From: Chara braunii
Taxonomy: Eukaryota; Streptophyta; Charophyceae; Charales; Characeae
Direction of reading: 5' to 3'
DNA length: 49,173 nucleotides
Assembly: GCA_003427395.1 (NCBI GenBank)
Contig: BFEA01000233.1
Span: 580,636 to 629,808 of the forward strand
This document shows, one piece after another, positions 9,791-21,257 of this stretch. The notes under the pieces were generated by a model that searched no databases, had not been told where the DNA came from, and saw only the letters and a program-made list of their open reading frames with translations. The position numbers and the translations under genes were made by a program. How positions within the stretch are numbered: position 1 is the stretch's first letter; every line of letters begins with the position of its first letter.

Positions 9791-11010
9791 TTAAAAACAA
9801 AAAATCTGGGACCCTTAGGGCGGCGTTCCCCGTGCCCCTGCGGTTACCCAATAGAGGGTGTAAAATGTGCTGAGTTGATTGAAGCTGTGCGTAGGGAGTT
9901 TAGGGGCACTGGGGAGGGGAAAAAGGGGTGTCTATTGGGCCCTGGGTTGGCTTGAGGAAGTCGACCGAATTGCTGATAAGAAGTTGATTGAACATAGGCA
10001 AAGCCAAGATGGGGATTAGGGACTTGCTCTCTTCCAAAGGTTTCCATGAGTGAGGATGGCCTGTCCCTGCAAGGGACTTGCTCTTCCTATGTGATTCAAA
10101 ACTCGTACAGGATTGTGAGAAACTGTATGTGAGGTTCCTGCAATAACTGGGACAATTGCTGAATGACACAAGATCCTAACCCCTCACGCCTTAACCATTA
10201 TGTGGAGAAGGAAAACTTAAAAGGACTGAAAAGTTGTGAAAACCCTAAAAATCATGCTGGATGGTGGAGAACTGTAGGAGTTCGCTGCAATGGATGGGAC
10301 AAATGATGCTGTTGTATGGCTTCTTAGTACATTTTACCCTTGCTCGCTAACCCCTAACCCTGAACTCCCTAAAACCTGAGACCCCTTAGGCTAAATCGCA
10401 AAACCTTAAAAACCCAGTACCTCCGAAAGTCATGGTGGTATACAAGCTGCGGCAATCATGAACGAACAGGCCACAACGGGAGCACCCAAATTTGTCCGAC
10501 TAGAAATGCTTCTACTCTAATATATGGGAAAGGTACTGGTGGTTTGAACCTGAAACCTGTGAAACCAGAGCCTGAAAACTGGAAATCGTAAACACTAACA
10601 GTAAGACCCTAAACCTCAAATGGTGGATTGAGAGAAAGCTGTTGTACCTGACTATGACCGCTGTAGTTAACACCTTTGAAATGTTTTTGATTATAAATTG
10701 TGAGCCTGAACTTTGCTGGACATGCTAAACCTTCAATGAATATAAATAGTCACACCATTCTGGTCGTCAGGCACCCTGTTCTTCCTTTTTTTGAGAGAGA
10801 GATTGGCCCTCAGCGCTCTGTTTGTGTATGCCGCCTGCGGATGCAACTGGGTAGAAATCACTGTTGGTTGTCTTTGATGTAGTCTTTATCTTCTCTCCTG
10901 ACAGTAAAGACCCCTACCTCCCCATGAGAACTGAGAAAAACCGGGAAAACCAATTTGATAGTCTCTTAGATATATTGCTAACTTTGTTTTTGTGTTGCTT
11001 CATTATGCAG

Positions 11011-11132
11011 GGATGTACAAAGGGGCGCCAAGGAAGGATGTTGTGTCATTTGACATCACGACGTCGACTTGGGACCGTTACACTGCACTCACAGGGCCAG
11101 GAAGAGCGTTCCATAACATGGTTGCATTCAAT
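11011..11132 (+). CDS. Kelch-propeller gene, exon 4
   Basis: The acceptor is ATGCAG before 11011 and the donor is GTAAGG at 11133. The exon enters in phase 1 and leaves in phase 0. It completes blade 4 (GMYKGAPRKDVVSFDITTSTWDRY, the VVSFD and W strands) and begins blade 5 (GPGRAFHNMVAFN, the R-x-H-x-M strand). Joining to exon 3 gives the diagnostic SGGMYKG. Confidence 0.9.
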
Positions 11133-12659
11133 GTAAGGAAAAACACAAAAATCCAAGTATTCCCATAATCTCCAGCGCGTTGAGAAGCAGCACACTTTCT
11201 TGAGCAAAATAATAAATTCTGATGCTAGAGATGATGTCCGGGGACTGCCAACTCGGTTGTTTCCCAAAGTTAGGGGTTGGATGTCTGGCAGGCCCTGGGT
11301 TGTCTGGATCCGTTCCAAATGCTCCTCAGGACACCGGGGGAAACACCCTTGTCGTGGAGGTTGTCCAATTTTTCTTCTTTCTGATGCTAACAAAATGATT
11401 ACACAGATTGAGGTGCAGTCAACACTACCTGAATTTGAAACAACAGGTTTCAGGGACAAATCGCCATCCACCGGATGTCTCAGGGCGAAGTCTAAGATCA
11501 GGCCCCAGTGATGCTATGTTCATGCTAGGAAAGTGTGAACTTTCCAAGCATGAACATAGCACCAGTCGTACCTGCCCCTAACTGAGAAATTGCAGTTGGC
11601 CTGATATATCTGGATTCTGGATAATTGGCAGCCGCGCATATATTTGAGTTGGTGCTCTGGCAAGTGAAAAGTCACTCGTCAGACTTGTGAGAGCACTACC
11701 TCAAACATCCGGTGGATTACGTTTCGGGTTTTCAGCTGTAGGTTTTCACAGTTTTTCTTGCTGGTTCTTGTTGAACACTAGTATCATAGTATGATTGTTG
11801 TGACAGAAGAGGGGGGGCCTCATTATCTTGGACCCGCCCTCTGTTTTGCTTTTCTCTTGATACTTCTCCCACACTTTTGGAGTTCTTGTATCAGATTCCC
11901 CGAACCCATAGTCCCAGAATTCTCCTTTTCTGTTTGGTGCCTTTGGTCTTTTTTTTTTTTTTTTTTTTTGCAGAAGCGGATTTTGTATTAATAACGCGTG
12001 AAAGCGGGTCCAGCATCCCTTACATCAGATATACTCACCCAACGCTTCTCCCAGTTATGGTCAAGAGATCCCAAGTCAGTGGCATTGGTTACTGCCCAAG
12101 TGGGAGGATTTAACACTTGCTCTTCGGCTTCACTGTATCCGCTATTTTTTAAATGGGCCTGACAGCACTGATTTCATTCCTTTGGCCCTTCGGTTTGGTC
12201 TATCTTTGGAAGTTTTCAGCTTCTTTCCCCCTAGTTTAGCTCTGTGCCCATGTGTTTAGCTCTCTGTCCGTGTGGTCCTTCTCTTCCTCCCCCCCGTTCC
12301 CTAGCTTAACTCTATGCCCATGTGTCTCCGACTCTCCATTTCGTGTACTATCAGATCAGGCCCTTGTCGTACCATGTACTAAGGAAAACTTAGCATTGAC
12401 ATGCTCTGCAACTTGAATTGGTGTGTGTGTGTGTGTGTGTGTGCGTGTGTGCGTGTTGGGGGGGTTGGGGGAGGGTGCGCCAGGGGGAAGGCCTGAGTCT
12501 GCATGAGATGGTACATGGAGGGGCAGATACTTATGCTGTTGTTTTTGAGGGAATCCCTTTCTGAAAGTGATCACTACTTGTGCTTAAGACTCATTGGTAA
12601 GTGGTTTTCACTGGGGCATTGCTGTTTGTGTTTTGCATGGCTTGTTTTTTTGTGTGCAG
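11133..12659 (+). other. Intron 4
   Basis: GTAAGG at 11133 to TGCAG ending at 12659. Apart from the 22-bp foldback there is a T20 run (about 11950) and a (GT)n run (12421-12444) followed by a G-rich patch. I see nothing coding in 11561-12400. Confidence 0.75.
11511..11560. repeat. 22-bp foldback with 6-nt loop
   Basis: The left arm (11511-11532, TGCTATGTTCATGCTAGGAA plus AG) and the right arm (11539-11560) are complementary over 22 bp with a single mismatch. The loop is TGTGAA. It lies in intron 4. It could be a tiny MITE, a DNA cruciform or a small-RNA hairpin; the flanks do not extend the stem. Confidence 0.8.
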
Positions 12660-12793
12660 TCCCGATACCTGGTGTCATTTGGAGGGTATGTTCTTCAAGG
12701 GACAGAAAGGGGTGTTGACAAAAACGGAGCAAGTGATGCCATGAGAGTGTTTGATTTGTACAAGTTCAAATGGGGAAGGATTTACCCCAGGAG
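12660..12793 (+). CDS. Kelch-propeller gene, exon 5
   Basis: The acceptor is GTGTGCAG before 12660 and the donor is GTAAGC at 12794. The exon enters in phase 0 and leaves in phase 2. It encodes the body of blade 5: RYLVSFGGYV, a Gly/Asp/Lys-rich loop, DAMRVFDLYKFKWGRI. The order GG, then MRVFDL, then W is the kelch signature. It ends in YPR, leading to the next blade. Confidence 0.9.
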
Positions 12794-13374
12794 GTAAGCA
12801 GAGCTATTGGGTCACAAAACGTTTCCCTTCCTAGGTCCTTGTTTAGTGTATAAGTTGATTAGTGTACAGTCTGGGGTCCAGGCCCGCCCCCCCCCCCCCC
12901 CCCCCGCGGCATCGTGTTTATGCCAAGTTGGCATGCATCTGGTCCCATCTGCGCTAAGGGTCAGGCGTTGCTGAGGGAAAGTGTGCTTGCTCGGTGATTC
13001 GAAAGTCCAGGATCAGATGCCACTGATGGAAATGTATGATAGCTTTGTTGAGAACCAGTTCACAGATTATACCGTGTTTATGCTAAATGAGCATAATGTG
13101 TTTCTTATTGACGTCCAGGCTGATGCAAGTTTATCACAAGCATATCCGTAGTGGGCCCTCATGCACACTGGCTCCTATGCTAGTGAGTGAAAGGTGCTCA
13201 TCCACCTTGGACATAGCAAGATGGATATGCCCAATGGAGCTGAATGGATGTAAATTCCAAGAAAAAGAGCAGGAAAATTAGATGCAATGGTCCAGACTCC
13301 ATAGAGAACTTAGAACTTAAAAAAAAAGAACTCCCCCCCTTTCGCCCCATTCTCTCAGCCCATTCTCTTGCCCC

Positions 13375-13424
<50 letters not shown>

Positions 13425-13425
13425 N

Positions 13426-13487
<62 letters not shown>

Positions 13488-14213
13488 AGTTGTTCAACTG
13501 GGAAAAAGACAGAACAACATTGCGCGCTGCCTGACTGTTAGCCTGATGGTAAATATCTGGCAATGTTCATCAGAGAGTTAGTGAGCAAACACAAGGAACC
13601 CTATAAGTGAACCAGACACAAGAAACCCTATGAGTGAACCAGATACCAATCTTTCACAACCAGATGAGCAGCATAGCAATAAACTCATGGAATTGAATTG
13701 CTATCATCCACCACAGCATGTTAGTTGAATGAAAGATGAAGCACACGATGAGTTGAGTACTCGTACAATAGTAAAACCTCTCAGTGTAGAATGATAATTA
13801 ACCAAGGCCAAGAGGCCAATCACAGTCAAAGCACACACCCAAACTTCATCAAGCCTCTCTGTCTTCTGCAAGGCTCAATGTATTGCCAATGCTCTTCCCC
13901 TAAGACTGTTGATGCCCCGCCTGCTCAAGAAGCAGCAAATCATGGAGAGGAGAAGATACCGCACCTCAGGTATACCCAATGCTGGGTGATCATCACCAAT
14001 GTAAGCCAGTGCCATCAGATACAGAATCTGTAATGTGAATGTGAGGGCAGAGAAAAGGATGCCCTCAAGACTCAAGGACTGCAAATAGGAGAGTGGATGA
14101 CAGAACCTGAGAGAGTGGTGAGAGAGGAACTTGCACTGACTCGTAGGCACAGTATTCCAGTGTCAAAGTCGTTTTCCCTCGAATGTAAGGCATTTCACTC
14201 TGGGTTCTTATTC

Positions 14214-14244
<31 letters not shown>

Positions 14245-14276
14245 CCATGGGATCTGTGCTTCTGTGGGACCAACAG
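12794..14276 (+). other. Intron 5
   Basis: GTAAGC at 12794 to CAACAG ending at 14276. It contains a C19 run (12887-12905), a GA microsatellite and a (GT)n run (14214-14232). In 13500-14210 I see no gene. Confidence 0.7.
13376..13485. repeat. (GA)n microsatellite with gap
   Basis: A GA run interrupted by a single N at 13425. It is the opposite strand phase of the CT arrays elsewhere in the window. Confidence 0.95.
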
Positions 14277-14400
14277 TAATGATGTTCCTGCTAAGCGCAT
14301 GTCACACGCTGGAGGGATGCTGGATGACAGGAAACTTGTTGTCTCAGGTGGCTGGACTGGTGTTGAGGGAATCGATGACATGTGGACTTTCGATGTAACA
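14277..14400 (+). CDS. Kelch-propeller gene, exon 6
   Basis: The acceptor CAACAG lies before 14277 and GTGAGT starts at 14401. The exon enters in phase 2 and leaves in phase 0. It encodes blade 6: PAKRMSHAGGMLDDRKLVVSGGW, then GIDDMWTFDVT. No W strand follows, which fits propeller closure by the N-terminal W-K-Q-L strand in exon 1. Exons 1-6 therefore give a complete six-bladed propeller (residues about 124-466). A (GT)n tract lies only 45 bp upstream, in place of a normal polypyrimidine tract. Confidence 0.87.
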
Positions 14401-15079
14401 GTGAGTTGAATTTTCCCTCCTTGCAACGTTGCCGCTCTATTGTAAATTAAGGTTTAGTCACCCCTATGCCTGGCTCATACATGCTTGGTATTGTTAGCCA
14501 GTGGCTCATGGTGATTGTCCAGAACAAGTGAGCAAAAACTTATGCAAAGTGTAATTGCAAATTTGACATGGAGAGGTGCTCTTACCTTCCCATTGTTCCC
14601 AATAATAGCATTGACAGCGAAAGACATTGTAACTAGGTGGAAATACACAGGCAGCTCACAGGTTTGGAAATGTGTCAAAGTTGCACGCTAGTAGCCGTGT
14701 CAGAGTGCAGTTTGATGTGCAGATGCCGAAGTGCACGACAAGCGCCTGGGCATGCAGGTGGGCAGGAGCATTCTGACTGGGATATTGTTGCTCTGTCAAA
14801 CATAAACGAGCTATGTCTACTCTTCACCCTTGTAAATAGTAAAAGGTTCATTAGCACAGAGTTCAAGGGCGCAGCTGCTGGTGTACTGCACAGCATTGAC
14901 TGGTCGTATCGGTCTCCAGTAAACATGTTTGCACAGGATTCTGGTGTGATAGTCGCGCTGTTCACACAATGGATGGCCAGGGGTAAAACTCAGAGATATA
15001 AAATAGTAAAATTTAGAGAAGCTTGGATAGCGAAATGACAGAAATCCAGAATGCTCACTGACTTCTGGGTCACGAAATG

Positions 15080-17571
15080 GGAATGCGCTAACGCCGTCCA
15101 GTGAGCGCTAAGGCCCGCACGCGCGTCGCAGGCAATTTTCGCGCGGCCAATTCTTCCACGAGCGCGAAGGCGCGCCCTTTTTTCTTATTTCGGATTCGCG
15201 CGGGAAAAAGCAAGGAGGGAGGGAGGGAGTAGACACTTCTGGCCACACCTCCGGGCGTGGCGTTCTCAAGCTCCTCATGAAGCAAACACAAACGGGAGGG
15301 AAAAGGTGGAGCAAGAGAGGAGAGGGCAGATACTACGAGAACCGAAAGGAAGAAGAAGGTCTTTACTAAGAACGGGAAAGGACAACAAAGCGGGAAGAGA
15401 CGAAGGAGAAGAAGCGAGGAGGGACGGGGTCAAAACAAGGAAAGAGACACGCATTCAAGAGAAAAGCAAGGGCAGCAACACAAGCCACAGAAAGGAATAG
15501 CTCAACGGCCAAACACCACATCATTATACCGGACAAAGACAGAACAGGACTTTCGAGCTTCGTATGCACGCTGTCCGGGATTCACAACACCGGTGTTCTG
15601 TGCCGCACGGAAATCCCCTACGCGCGCTGTCAGTTTTCAAATACGAGGTCACGAGGAGAAAGGGAAGGAGGGAGGAGGGCGAGCTAAACCACGTCACGAC
15701 AGACCACCCCTCCGGGCGTGGCGCAAGCAAGTCAGACAAAGGAAGCTCTCATAGCCAAAAGAGGAAAAGAAGGGGAGGAATCTGGAAGAGACAAAGAAAG
15801 AAGAGAAGGAGACTAAGAACGGGAAAAGACAAAACAGCCAAGCGATGAAGTGAAGAGAAGGGAGGGAGAGACAGTGCGCGAGAGCATCTTTCCAAACAAG
15901 GGCAAGGGCCAGGTAAGGACGAGACAAAGAGGCAATTATCACGAGCAGAAGAAAACGGAGGTTCCGCAACACCGGCTGGGACAGAGAGGCAAGCACCTCG
16001 CGCTGAGGAAGGAGGTTCCACAACACGGGCATCTGCAACGAGATACGTAAAGGTTAGAAAAGCCCGGCTGGAACCTAAAGGTAAGAAAGTACGGCCGTCA
16101 TCGGACCCCTTCTCCTAAGGAGACAGGGAAGAAATTAGAAACGGAACAGCGATAGGGACAGAGGACAAAGCTGTCGAGAGAAGGAGAGCGATTCACGGGA
16201 GAAGGAGATAACTACTTCAGAGCCTTACCTAACTTAGATCAATTGGAAGATTATCCAATGATTGTAGTTTCCACGAAACAGTGTCCCATTATTTAGTGCA
16301 CAGGAGCACCTAGTCCAGGGAGAAATGGGTCACTAGAGAACAACAAAGATAGAGAACAAGAACAGCCACCTCGTCTTTTCCCGACTACACTCGCCACTCA
16401 CCAACCACGACCAACTCCCCCGTGATCCCCCCAACAAGAACGTTGTCTCCCCACCGCGTCCTCAGCCTCCACCTCAAACCAACCCCTCGCTAATGCATCT
16501 TCTTCGATTCGTACCTCCACCCCCACCCGTCCTAACCCTCAGCCCCCTACTCTCTATCTTACTGCCAGCCCACGAGGCTATACCCCCACGTCTCCAAGCA
16601 TGAAGTCCGACCAACAAATCAGACAAGGGAGCAGAGTCAGGAAACGGAATCTGCGAAGAAACATAAGTAGAGGAAAAGCAACGTACGATCTCTAAAGAAA
16701 AAAGGTCAAAACGACCTGTTACAATCAATCACGGGACACTTCCCTAAAGATACTACTTGGACTGCTTTACCCATTATAGGCAACTACAAGCAAGACACGT
16801 TAATACTGATTGATTACCTAGTAATCAATCAGTTATTTGTATCCCAACTTTAAACCTTCCAACAAGCTACTTCTAGAAAGTCGCCCTTGCGAAGGCATCA
16901 TTGAGGACGACCCCAAAGTGGGCAGGACTCATTGAGGAAAGAACCACTTACCCCTTGTCGCGCTACTGCACAAAAAGCAATCTAGGAACAAGGGGCAAAG
17001 GGAGCCGTAGGATTCAAGCTACCAACCCGTAAGCAATTGCATTCATTTATGTATTAGTAATTTCATTATTATCATTATTATTATCAGTACTATTACCATT
17101 ATTTATTAGCTCATTAATATTATTGTATTATTATTTTCAATATTACTCTACCATCATTCCAAACCCTTTTTCAGACCACTTTCAGGGACAAATATCCCAA
17201 TCTTCTGACCAAAGAAGGGAGAAACTCCCGCTGAGAAAGACAACAGTGCATATCGGTCTCAGTACAGGCAAAACCACCGTTCCTCAGGAGGGGAAGGAAA
17301 ACTGGAAGTGTTAACATCATAAGGAATTGGATTCGCCCTTCCCTTGGACAGTGTCCTGGGACAAACCGCCCTCAAGGACAAACAAACTGCCCTCGTTGAT
17401 TGGCATTTGATAACCCATAGATTTCGCAGACAAGCTGGGCTCTTTGATAAGACATAATCGAGAGAAGGAGAGAATCAGGCTAAGCGTGTCTTACACCAAT
17501 CCAACGAGATTTCCATCCTATCGCAAACGCGTTTAGACCAGTCCCTGAATTCAAAGTCCAAGATTAGCATA
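15080..17571 (+). mobile_element. LINE copy A, probable 5' untranslated region
   Basis: This is the sequence upstream of LINE ORF1 copy A. It is purine-rich and contains internal repeats: CTCCGGGCGTGGCG at about 15249 and 15710, and GGAGGTTCC(G/A)CAACAC at about 15957 and 16011. No long ORF is convincing. The left boundary is a guess; no target-site duplication was identified. Bases 17040-17160 are AT-rich (ATT)n-like. Confidence 0.45.
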
Positions 17572-18222
17572 ATGGCAAAGGAAGGTTTGGGGATGGAAAC
17601 AAAGAATTGGTTGGCCAAAAAAACGAAGGTTGAAATGATTAAAAAAATGGAGATCATTGACAAGGAGGGGGAAAAAAAGGAAGTGGTGATCTGGGAATAC
17701 CCAAAGGACTATTCACCTTCTCAAGGAAGAGTCAAGAATTGAACAGAGTGGAGAAATTGAAGTGGTTGTGGGAGAAGCTAAAGAGCATGGAGGCGATCCT
17801 CGGTACGGACCCCAAAGTCACATTTTACAACAGAGGAAGGAACACCATAATGGTGGTCTGTCGAGATGATAAGCAAGCAGCGTTCCTAAAGAACAAATCC
17901 TTCACATGCAACTCCTTCGTGGTGTCAGTATACCCATGGACTCCTGCCAAACAGTCTCAAGCATCTCCTTCCATATACAGGCAGTCGCTGATGCAAAAGT
18001 ATTTTTGGATCCAGTTTGACGGCGTGCAGGAAGGATTGCATTGAGCCATCAAGGCAAGGTTGCAGGAAGAGCATGGACAGTTCCCGGTGATAGACTGGAT
18101 TACACCAACACCGGATTTTCTGATCCCACAACATGACACAATGATGACCTGCATCAACACGCAAGGCGTGGTCCCACCACAGCTACCAGATTTTTTGTAC
18201 ATTTGTTGTCCAACCCCCGTGT
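17572..18222 (+). pseudogene. LINE copy A ORF1, truncated
   Basis: ATG 17572 opens 56 codons (MAKEGLGMETK ... VVIWEYPKD) before a stop at 17740. A frameshift near 17735 leads to RVEKLKWLWEKL ... RNTIMVVCRD ... KYFWIQFDGVQEGLH, a TGA at 18042, and then WITPTPDFLIPQHD ... GVVPPQLPDFLY. The order and motifs match LINE copy B ORF1 at 35.2-36.2 kb (IWEYPEED, RNTVMIVCLD, NFWIQFDNIPEGSH, ESDPDFLAPNHD, GVPPQFPDSWFF). The copy stops before the zinc knuckle, where an LTR-like module (minus strand) begins near 18222, so another element probably inserted into it. Confidence 0.75.
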
Positions 18223-18310
18223 TATTGAACCCGGACGTCGTTTGCCACTTAGGGCGTTGATCTCCCAAGGATGAAGCATACGCCGGTTGACTAGGGCGGT
18301 CTCGATCAAG
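18222..18310 (-). repeat. LTR-like module, copy 1 (reverse)
   Basis: The reverse complement reads CCTAGTCAACCGGCG, then GGGAGATCAACGCCCT. It matches the modules at 30.3 kb (CCTAGTCGACCGACG, GAGGAGATCAACGCCCTCGG) and 34.16 kb. It lies just beyond the RT end of the inverted gypsy segment, consistent with an LTR or subterminal piece. Confidence 0.6.
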
Positions 18311-18503
18311 CCTGGAAACCTCAATTTTAACCCTAGTCCCATACATACAATGCTCGCATACACATGCCCTTAATAAAGCAATACGCATATATCGTCATAA
18401 AGTCTTCCTTTTAGTCAATCATCTTTGCAATCACAGCTGCGAAAACTCAGCACAATATTTAATATAAATTATATAATTGATTTGGTCTGATGAAAAAATC
18501 ATG

Positions 18504-18920
18504 CTAACGTAATTCCTCCTTGTCATGATCCTCAAGTGTTTTGCTATACACGACAATATTGTCGAGATACACAACTACAAATTGATCAAACCATTGACGA
18601 AACAATTCGTTCATAGACCTTTGAAAAGTAGCAGGTGCATTAGTCAATCGGAAAGGCATAACCACGAACTCGTAGTGACCATAGCTGGTTCGGATGTGTT
18701 GCTCTTCAGGTACCACCTCGATCTGGTAGTATGCTGATTTTAGATCAATCTTACTAAAGTATTTGCACCCCTGCAACTGATCCAATAAGTCGCCAATGCG
18801 AGGAAGAGGTTTTGCATTTTTGAAAGTGACATAATTCAACCCATGATAATCAATACAAAGTCTAAGTTCTCCTTCCTTTCTGGGCACGAACGAGTCAGGA
18901 GCACCATAGGAAACTTGGTC
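18504..18920 (-). pseudogene. Ty3/gypsy reverse transcriptase (palm), decayed
   Basis: On the minus strand: YGAPDSFVPRKEG, LRLCIDYHGLN, FSKIDLKSAYYQI, FVVMPFRLTNAPATFQRSMN, VVYLDNIVVYSKTLEDH. These are RT motifs of Ty3/gypsy elements in order. The catalytic YLDD is YLDN here, which should abolish polymerase activity. A frameshift lies near 18930, at the join to the protease linker. It ends right after YSKTLEDH, exactly where the plus-strand half at 20441 resumes. Confidence 0.9.
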
Positions 18921-18924
18921 GAAT

Positions 18925-19690
18925 TCATCCTTTCTCTGTAAGTTCTTGCAGTTGTTTCTTTAATTCTTCTAGTTCCCTACGAGACATTCGATAAATGGGT
19001 CCTTTGCGAATCTTACTTTCGGGAATGATCTCGATAGTGTGCTTGATGGCACGGTCAGTTATCCCCGTAGGTTCAATCTGCAAGCCCTTAAATTCAGTTA
19101 GAAGTTTTTCTATAGAAAGAGGGTAGGACGAAAAACACTCGTCGACTCGCTTTACGAGTACCATCATTACCTCATGTGCCAACTTCTTTTTCGTGACCAT
19201 ACTCCGAAAAGCAAGAAGACTCGTACAAAAGAAAGACAGTGATGAGTCAGAACCAGACTTATGAAACAATTTAATTGGTTTCAGGTTGGAATTTTCATCC
19301 TTTAGGTTGACAATCTTTTCTTTGAATTTGATTTTTGGGTCAGCCTCCTCGTGCCAATCTATTGCCAAAATCAAGTCAAAGGGTAAGTTCTTCTCTACGA
19401 GGAAGGTCACTTCATGCAATATTTGTCTTTCTTCCTTTGTTTGAAAATAACACTTGACACGATTAACATATTGAGAGACAGTGATCGTGTTTTTATCCGC
19501 AAGCATAAACGTGATAGGTCACGGTAGGTCCTGCACACACATTCCGAGATGCAATTTCTTGATTACCTTTTCTGAAATGGAGGACAGTGTCGACCCAAAA
19601 TCTAGCAAATCACCTACTCATGTACGTGCAATCTCAATGTCGTCAATCATTAATTCGCCCTTAGACTTTGCTTCCTTAGCCCACAAACTT
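18925..19690 (-). pseudogene. Ty3/gypsy aspartic protease and linker, decayed
   Basis: On the minus strand: GDLLDFGSTLSSISEKVIKKL is the protease active-site region with DFGST in place of the usual D-S/T-G, then FDLILAIDWHEEADPKI (usual DLILGMDWL). The stretch continues with GITDRAIKHTIEIIPESKIRKGPIYRMSRRELEELKKQL, the conserved linker before RT. Stops interrupt it (ART-stop-VGD, DLP-stop-PITF); both are TGA where CGA is likely ancestral. It is non-functional. Confidence 0.85.
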
Positions 19691-20440
19691 CTCAAAGCAA
19701 TCAGTTCATTTCCAAGTTCGTCAAGGGTATCGCTCAGAGAGACAGAACACAAAACAATCTTAGGGTGTTATGAGCGATGGGCCAAAGAAGAGTCATCCTC
19801 TGCCATGTGAGTCGAAGGGTTGAAAGGGGTTATAGGCGCCACGCTACTCCTACTGGTCGCTCCCTTTCGGGTTACGAATGACATGCAATAATGTGCCCTG
19901 CAGTGCCGCACTTGAGACACTGCCAATTGTTCATTCGTTCCTGCCAATCCACCTGAGTTGGTGCCACCATTGTTGGCCACCATGGTCGTGACATCACCCT
20001 TTCCAGACTCACTACCACCGCTTACTCCTCCCTCGGCCTCATCGAGAGGAATCTTATCAATTGTGTCATCATTGAAGACGACGAGGGTGTGGTCCTGTCG
20101 CTTCTGCCGCCACAGGACTCGCTTACCATTCCCGTACCCACCAGATGGTCCACTTCGTACAACGTATGCATAAGTTTCCTTCACCTATGCGGTCATCTGC
20201 TCTCTTTGGTGCGCGAGGTCTCAGAACTGTCTATAATTATACTTACCGGATTTCGCCTCGACCACGAGTTGTTCACGGATGGGCTCAGGCAACGCATGAG
20301 GGTAGATGTAGAGGACCTGGTTGTCCTGCAGGTTTAAACCGGGTACTCACAACAAACGATCCACTTCACAAGACAAGGTTTCAACGGTTGCCCAACGCTT
20401 CTGACTAATTGTTGTGAGTTCATCAAATGCCTTATCGGCG
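19691..20440 (-). pseudogene. Ty3/gypsy gag, 5' truncated and decayed
   Basis: On the minus strand from 20440: FDELTTISQKRW ... VLYIYPHALPEPIREQLVVEAKSGKYNYRQF-stop-DLAHQREQM, the C-terminal part of a retrotransposon gag domain. It runs into a Gly/Ser-rich linker and a zinc knuckle WQCLKCGTAGHIIACHS (about 19888-19938) with C-x2-C-x4-H-x3-C, one residue shorter than the usual CCHC box. Stops at three or more points are TGA, TGA and TAG. The N-terminal part of gag is missing at the inversion breakpoint near 20440. Confidence 0.8.
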
Positions 20441-21075
20441 GTCGTTTTGTTGCGAGAAGGCAACTATAAACTGAATCCTAAGAAATCCGAGTTTGCTAAA
20501 TCTAAGGTGTTATACCTTGGACATGAGGATTGATCCTGGGGGTTCCGTGCTTTGACAATGACCCGAATCGGCCCTTTGTGGTTGAAACGGATGCAGGCCC
20601 CACAACATTGGGTGGTGTCCTCATCCAAAAGGATGGAGAAGGGCGAGAAAGGCCATTGAGATTTGAGAGTCGAACGTTGAATGAGGCGGAAAGGAAATGT
20701 TCCCAATTTAAGAAGGAAACCCCTCCAGTGCTTCATTGTTTCAGGATCTTCCGAAACTACGTGTTTGGGAGGCGGTTCGTCCTGCGGGTTGATCCGACTG
20801 CCCTGGCGCAGTCACTGAAGAATTATTCTCCCTCGGATCCAACTATTGCTCGATGGTTGATCTATATTTGGATGTTCGATTTCGAGATCGATCGTATTGC
20901 GGGGACGCAAAATCGAGCCGATGGATTGAGTCGGATCGAGTGGGACTCCTCGAAAGATCGGGCAGAAGACTCTGTTCCTGTGGATGGATTTCTGAAAACA
21001 GACGAGCAGCAGTTGAGTATCAATGTTTGGGAGTATATTAACAATGCTTCGTCCCGACCTGGGAAGTCTATCTGA
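20441..21075 (+). pseudogene. Ty3/gypsy RT end and RNase H, plus-strand half
   Basis: The plus strand starts with LLREGNYKLNPKKSEFAKSKVLYLGHED, the RT region that normally follows YSKTLEDH. An internal deletion of roughly 70 codons near 20527 skips to VPCFDNDPNRPFVVETDAG, GGVLIQKD, LNEAERKCSQFKKE, FVLRVDP and AGTQNRADGLSR, the RNase H domain. The frame closes at 21073-21075. This half is opposite in strand to the gag-protease-RT half next to it. Confidence 0.88.
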
Positions 21076-21257
21076 AGTTCTCCGAGTTGTTATCAGAAGC
21101 GTTCAGAACTTGTGATGAAAAAACCCTTTACTGAGGAGGATCCCTGGGGCAAACGGTCCGCGGAACAAATGATGAGGTTGGCATTGTCTGACCCAGTACA
21201 ACTTTCGGAAGAACCCCTTACGATTGAAGGGGTCATGAGCAAGGCGATGAAGTCCTC

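Larger units (their letters stand above)
5592..11010 (+). other. Intron 3 (hammerhead-bearing repeats, CT repeats)
   Basis: GTAAGA at 5592 to TGCAG ending at 11010. It holds the hammerhead repeat cluster (5.9-6.65 kb), a G-run, a purine-rich tract and two CT microsatellites, listed separately. In 8440-9640 I see no gene, only the segment TGCAGCCCTAAGGCTGCGGT near 9078 that folds on itself. In 10150-10650 there are scattered CCCTAA/CCCTAAAA-like words but no array. Confidence 0.75.

Noticed and set aside
20464-20736. Minus-strand 90-codon ORF opposite RNase H
   Set aside because: It is the shadow of the plus-strand RNase H frame.
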